From Chlamydiota bacterium (lineage in GTDB: Bacteria > Actinomycetota > Thermoleophilia > Solirubrobacterales > Solirubrobacteraceae), in contig CAJCHW010000117.1 of NCBI GenBank assembly GCA_903970125.1, positions 1-39,248 of the forward strand: a DNA stretch of 39,248 nucleotides, written 5' to 3'. Of the stretch, positions 35,699 through 39,248 are shown piece after piece. Within the stretch, counting starts at the first letter, position 1, and every line of letters begins with the position of its first letter. The notes under the pieces are model-generated. The model did no database searches and was not told where the DNA came from. It saw only the letters and a program-made list of their open reading frames with translations. The position numbers and the translations under genes were made by a program.

Positions 35699-36965
35699 TG
35701 CGCGCCGCCATATCCTCGAAGGTCTCACGCCGCTCCACCACGCGTGCCTGGCCGCCGGAGCAGAAGATCACGGGCGGACGGGGCACACCGTTGTAGTTGT
35801 TTGCCATTGCGTAGGTGTACGCGCCTGTGACGGGGGTGACAACGACGTCGCCGACGCGGGGGTCATCGAGGATCGCCTTGGCGACAAGCACGTCGCCGGA
35901 CTCGCAGTGCTTGCCCGCGAGCACGCACTCGGTGGAGCCGCCAATGCGGTCGGCTACATGCGCTTCGTAGACAGCGCTGTAGAGCATGGGGCGCAGGTTG
36001 TCGGACATGCCACCGTCCACGGCCACCCATGTGGACACGTTGTGCTTGACCACTTGCACGGTGTAGATCGTGACGGCACTGGGCGCCGTCAGGGCCCGTC
36101 CGGGCTCAATCAGCAGCTGACTGTGCTCGCCCAGATGCTCACGCGCGGCTTGCGCGAGCGCATCGACATACTGCTCGATCGTGGGGGGCTGCTGCTCGCA
36201 CAGGTAGGCCACCCCCAGCCCTCCGCCCAGGTCCCACGTGGCAAAGGGACCGAGCTGACCGAGCTGGGCGGCACTGCGGCGAAATGGCTCCAGGTCAAGC
36301 AGCTGGGAGCCGATGTGGGCGTGGATCCCGCGCAAGGACAGTCCTCCGATTGCAGCGATTCGGTCGAGCGCGGGCTGGACGTCGGCGAGCGAGAAGCCGA
36401 ACTTGGAGTTGGCCTGACCGGTGGAGATCTTGGCGTGCGTGTCGCCGCGGACGTCTGGGGTGACGCGGATGAGCACGGGCTGTGGCGCAGCGTCGCGGCC
36501 GGCCACGAGCTCCTCAAGGCGCCGGATCTCGTCGAAGTTGTCGATCACGATCAGGCCGACGCGGTGCTCCAAAGCGGCTCGCAACTCGTCCTCGGATTTG
36601 GCGTTGCCGTGCATCACGATGCGCCCGGGGGCAAACCCGGCGCGCAACGCGAGGTAGAGCTCGCCGCCACTTGCCACGTCGCACCACAGCCCCTCCTCGG
36701 CGAGGACCTCCAGCACGGCGATGCATGGGAAGGCCTTGGACGCAAAGACAACGCTCATGGGCGCGCCGGTCGCGCTGTGCGCGGCGGCCACAAACCGGCG
36801 TGCGCGGGCGCGCAGGTCGTCCTCGGCGACCACATACGCGGGCGTGCCGTACTCGGCGGCAAGCTCGATCAGGTCGCACCCCCCCACCTCGACTCGCTGG
36901 CGCTCGTTGAGGCGGCTTCCAACGGGAAAGACCCCTAGCAGTCCAGTGCTCGTCTCGATCGCCAT
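35688..36965 (-). CDS. lysA: Diaminopimelate decarboxylase
   Basis: Last step of lysine synthesis: decarboxylates meso-diaminopimelate. The 425-aa fold-type III PLP enzyme has the Schiff-base lysine K77 in FASKAF, HAHIGSQ, EPGRAL and the CESGD motif with its catalytic cysteine. ATG 36965 is chosen; the frame reaches 37133 but that part overlaps the divergent htpX. First gene of the aspartate-family operon; argS, often beside lysA in actinobacteria, is absent here. Confidence 0.94.
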   Translation of the reverse strand: MAIETSTGLLGVFPVGSRLNERQRVEVGGCDLIELAAEYGTPAYVVAEDDLRARARRFVAAAHSATGAPMSVVFASKAFPCIAVLEVLAEEGLWCDVASGGELYLALRAGFAPGRIVMHGNAKSEDELRAALEHRVGLIVIDNFDEIRRLEELVAGRDAAPQPVLIRVTPDVRGDTHAKISTGQANSKFGFSLADVQPALDRIAAIGGLSLRGIHAHIGSQLLDLEPFRRSAAQLGQLGPFATWDLGGGLGVAYLCEQQPPTIEQYVDALAQAAREHLGEHSQLLIEPGRALTAPSAVTIYTVQVVKHNVSTWVAVDGGMSDNLRPMLYSAVYEAHVADRIGGSTECVLAGKHCESGDVLVAKAILDDPRVGDVVVTPVTGAYTYAMANNYNGVPRPPVIFCSGGQARVVERRETFEDMAARSVT

Positions 36966-37053
36966 GGTGGGAGAGATTATGGGGGATTGGGGCCCCCGAC
37001 CCGTGCCGTCCCGCCGGTGTCCGTGTGGCACAATCGCTGGCGAGGGCACTGAA

Positions 37054-37974
37054 ATGGCACGCGGACGACCACAGGGGTTTGGCAGAGACACGGGCTTGCA
37101 GGCCCGCATGCTGCTGACGATGTTTTTGCTCACGCTGCTCTATGTGGCGTTCGTGGGGGCACTGTTCGCAGCGGGAGCTGGAGCGCTCCTGATCGCTGTG
37201 GTGGCGGTGGTACTGCTTGTGCTCCAGTTGTCCACAGCCGACAAGCTGGCGCTGGCAACGCTAGGGGCAAAGCAGGTGACACCCCAGCAGGAGCCCGAGC
37301 TGCACGCGATCATCGAGCGTCTGTGCGTGCAGGCAAACCTGCCCAAGCCACGCGTCGCGGTGATCGAAAGCTCGATGCCGAACGCTTGCGCGATGGGGCG
37401 CTCGCCGAAGAAGGCCACGGTGTGTGCGACGCGCGGGATCCTCGAACTGCTCGACACCTCGGAGCTTGAAGGCGTGATGGGACATGAGCTCACCCACGTG
37501 GTCAACAGGGACGTGATGGTGATGACGTTCGCGAGCTTCTTTGCCACGCTGGCGGCGATGATCATGCAGTTCGCGCTCTTCTTCGGCGCCTTTGGCGGTG
37601 GCGGGTATGGCCGTGGGGCTCGCGACGAGGAGGAGGACATTTTGATTGTGCTGCTCGTGGCCGCCGTGGTTTACGCGATCTCCTTCGTGTTGCTGCAAAC
37701 GCTCTCGCGCTACCGCGAGTTCGCTGCCGACCGCGGCTCGGCGGTGCTCACGGGGCGCCCCAGCGCGCTCTCATCGGCGCTGCTGAAGATCGATGGAGCG
37801 ATGCACCGCACACCGACGAAGGATCTGCGTGTCGCCGAAGGCATGAGCGCGTTCTTCATCATCCCGGCACGCAGCAAGCAGTCGATCATGAACCTCTTCT
37901 CAGACCACCCCCCGCTGGACAAGCGCCTGGCTGCCCTCAGTCGCCTGGAGTCACAACTCCAGGGCACGGCGTAA
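37054..37974 (+). CDS. htpX: HtpX-type membrane zinc metalloprotease
   Basis: Integral-membrane M48 peptidase that degrades misfolded membrane proteins. The 306-aa protein has two N-terminal helices (about 20-60), the zinc motif HELTH (144-148), further helices (about 155-215), and the third ligand region YREFAADR (near 225). ATG 37054 has GAGGG seven bases upstream. It is followed after 16 bases by pspAB, an arrangement known for the actinobacterial phage-shock-type envelope response. Confidence 0.94.
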   Translation: MARGRPQGFGRDTGLQARMLLTMFLLTLLYVAFVGALFAAGAGALLIAVVAVVLLVLQLSTADKLALATLGAKQVTPQQEPELHAIIERLCVQANLPKPRVAVIESSMPNACAMGRSPKKATVCATRGILELLDTSELEGVMGHELTHVVNRDVMVMTFASFFATLAAMIMQFALFFGAFGGGGYGRGARDEEEDILIVLLVAAVVYAISFVLLQTLSRYREFAADRGSAVLTGRPSALSSALLKIDGAMHRTPTKDLRVAEGMSAFFIIPARSKQSIMNLFSDHPPLDKRLAALSRLESQLQGTA

Positions 37975-37990
37975 GGGAAAGCGGGTAAGG

Positions 37991-38689
37991 GTGGGGCTGC
38001 GCGACATCCTCACGGGCCGCCACTCGGTCCAGGGACCGGCCCCGGAGAAGCTGTTCGCGATCTCGACGGCGTACATCACGCTTGCAACGGAGCACGATAT
38101 TCAGCCCACGGGCAAAGCCGCGATCGTCTTTCAGCCCCTCGCGACTAGCGAGTTCGAGGCCACGATGCGAGAAATGGAAGAAGTCGTCAAGGCGACGGGC
38201 GCCGAGGGTGGCACCCAGGTGGCCTCCCAAAACGACTCCTATGGGTACCGCTGGATGGTGGTCTCAAACCCGCCCAGCCAGCCAAGCGTCGAAGACCTGG
38301 CGGTGGCGATCAACGCCGTGTCGGACTCGATTGAGGGCGGTGGCCATGGCGAGCGTCTGCTGTGCGCGGTGTTCGCGTTCCATCACGTCGATAGTGGGGC
38401 TGCGGCTGGCGACATGGGCGGGGCTGGGGCTGGGGACAGCACGAGCGCAGGGGCGGATGTCCCGAGCTGGGCAACGGACCTGACCTCCGGCGCGCTCACC
38501 CCGGGCGCGGGCCTGGTCTACTTCATCTACAACTACAAGCGCGGTTACTGGTACCCGTTCGTGCCGGCGCCGGGCGATGAGCAGCGATCGACTGAACGCG
38601 AGCTTCAGCTCAAGGCGCAGATGGCCAAGGAACTGCCGATCGAGCCCGAAATGGACCGCTGGTTCCCGCTCTGGGGGATCCCCATCTAG
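37991..38689 (+). CDS. pspAB: PspA-associated protein PspAB
   Basis: A 232-aa soluble protein matching the PspAB family, which co-occurs with HtpX and PspA in actinobacteria. Marks: GLRDILTGRHSVQGPAPEKL at the start, AIVFQPL, YGYRWMVV, LLCAVFAFH, and a tail with YNYKRGYWYPFVP and MDRWFPLWGIP. The function is not established; envelope-stress regulation is inferred from neighbours. Start GTG 37991, 16 bases after the htpX stop. The middle contains a Gly/Ala-rich low-complexity stretch (about 138-155). Confidence 0.85.
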   Translation: MGLRDILTGRHSVQGPAPEKLFAISTAYITLATEHDIQPTGKAAIVFQPLATSEFEATMREMEEVVKATGAEGGTQVASQNDSYGYRWMVVSNPPSQPSVEDLAVAINAVSDSIEGGGHGERLLCAVFAFHHVDSGAAAGDMGGAGAGDSTSAGADVPSWATDLTSGALTPGAGLVYFIYNYKRGYWYPFVPAPGDEQRSTERELQLKAQMAKELPIEPEMDRWFPLWGIPI

Positions 38690-38708
38690 AGGGATCTCGA
38701 TCTGGATG

Positions 38709-38731
38709 GCAGCGGGCGGGTGCCCCGCTGC
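38709..38731. terminator. Bidirectional hairpin between pspAB and pspAA
   Basis: GCAGCGGG (38709-38716) pairs with CCCGCTGC (38724-38731) around a seven-base loop in the 48-base gap between the convergent stops. No T-run. Confidence 0.5.
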
Positions 38732-38737
38732 GCGCCC

Positions 38738-39016
38738 CTACTCCGGCAGCCAGCCCTCGCCCGTGAAGTTGTCGACGGCCTCCGAGAGCGACGTGTCTGA
38801 CGGCGGCAAGATCAGGTCCGAGGACTCAAGGGCCTCGTCCTCAAGCGGCGTACCGCTGGCGCGCACGAAGTCCAGCAGTTTGGCAAAAGCGGCGTCGAAA
38901 GCGGGCTCGTCGCCGCGTTCCAGGGCAGCAAGTACCTCGTGGTCAAGATCGTTGAGCTCGGCCTCGTGGGCGCTGTCCAAGCGGAACTGATCCTCGCCGG
39001 CGATGCGCACGATCAT
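38738..39016 (-). CDS. pspAA: PspA-associated protein PspAA
   Basis: A 92-aa protein with the PspAA pattern: MIVRIAGEDQFRLD start, LNDLDHEVLAAL, DFVRASGTPL, SSDLILPPSD and FTGEGWLPE end. It normally accompanies PspA in actinobacteria and is thought to modulate the phage-shock response. ATG 39016 overlaps the pspA stop by four bases (ATGA), so the two are translationally coupled. Confidence 0.88.
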   Translation of the reverse strand: MIVRIAGEDQFRLDSAHEAELNDLDHEVLAALERGDEPAFDAAFAKLLDFVRASGTPLEDEALESSDLILPPSDTSLSEAVDNFTGEGWLPE

Positions 39017-39230
39017 GACGATGCGCCTTCGCTGGGACTGGGGGTCTCGGCAGCCACCTCGCCACCGTCGCCGGCCGGCTGGCTGGCCTCAGCGGGAGCG
39101 GCAGAGGCGGGCGAATCGGTCCCATCGGTAGCGGGCGCAGCCAGCTCACCGGCAGCGGGCGCGGGGCCCCCGATCTCAGCCTTCATCTTCGCCATTTCGT
39201 CGTCTACGGCGGACTGGTTTGAGAGCTGCT
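39013..39230 (-). CDS. pspA: PspA/IM30-family protein, C-terminal end only
   Basis: Only the last 72 codons or so are present; the 5' part is lost at the contig end. The fragment has NQSAVDDEMAKMKAEIGG, the usual end of the PspA/IM30 coiled coil (membrane-maintenance protein), then an Ala/Pro/Glu-rich tail of about 50 residues. The assignment relies on this short match and on the overlap with pspAA. Apparent sequence beyond 39230 is adapter. Confidence 0.75.
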
Positions 39231-39248
39231 AGATCGGAAGAGCGTCGT
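39231..39248 (+). other. Illumina sequencing adapter remnant at contig end
   Basis: The last 18 bases, AGATCGGAAGAGCGTCGT, equal the start of the standard Illumina TruSeq adapter read-through. They are not genomic. They also create a false stop (TAG on the minus strand) at the broken pspA end. Confidence 0.97.

Noticed and set aside
36966-37053. Lysine riboswitch or other leader before lysA
   Set aside because: The divergent gap is only 88 bases and shows no such structure; CACAAT near 37029 is too weak for a promoter call.

Overview
The window looks like chromosomal DNA of a high-GC actinobacterium. Thermoleophilia/Solirubrobacterales is my best guess. Grounds: the lysA-hom-thrC-thrB order, the actinobacterial Psp module (PspA/PspAA plus HtpX/PspAB), and a large secreted protein whose C-terminal domain is of a kind I associate with that class. 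It is probably a whole assembled contig, because its last 18 bases are Illumina adapter. No tRNA, rRNA, CRISPR array, integrase or transposase was seen, and no gap between genes reaches 300 bases.

Left part (1-19 kb). A truncated membrane GGDEF/HD-GYP protein is followed by tatC and tatA on the plus strand. These converge on a five-gene minus-strand block (17842 down to 3128). In transcription order the block encodes a Tat-signal protein (436 aa), a 909-aa protein, a 1601-aa protein, a second TatA (106 aa), and a 1795-aa secreted protein built of 16 repeats of about 98 residues. The first three genes are tightly packed and have no function I can name. A sigma70-like promoter lies upstream of the first. 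This Tat-linked block of giant proteins is the best candidate for an undescribed system. The three largest genes also prefer the GAA codon for glutamate, unlike their neighbours. Next come a fatty-acid desaturase and an ABC-F ATPase, both on the minus strand.

Middle (21-31.5 kb). A DEAH-type helicase is followed by two MFS exporters on the minus strand. A plus-strand run follows: class III aminotransferase, extended SDR, acetoacetate-decarboxylase-like protein and OsmC. The first two overlap by GTGA, which suggests one small-molecule pathway of unknown substrate. A lipoprotein and a SRPBCC protein are on the minus strand, then a zinc-ribbon/FHA protein and a ParA-like ATPase on the plus strand.

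Right part (32-39 kb). After a 28-bp GC-alternating palindrome lies the aspartate-family operon lysA-hom-thrC-thrB (minus strand). Divergent from it are htpX and pspAB (plus strand), which converge with pspAA and a truncated pspA (minus strand). Together these four form an envelope-stress module cut by the contig end.

Working hypothesis: the left block makes a large extracytoplasmic or envelope assembly linked to Tat export. The right end holds general envelope-stress machinery and amino-acid housekeeping genes.
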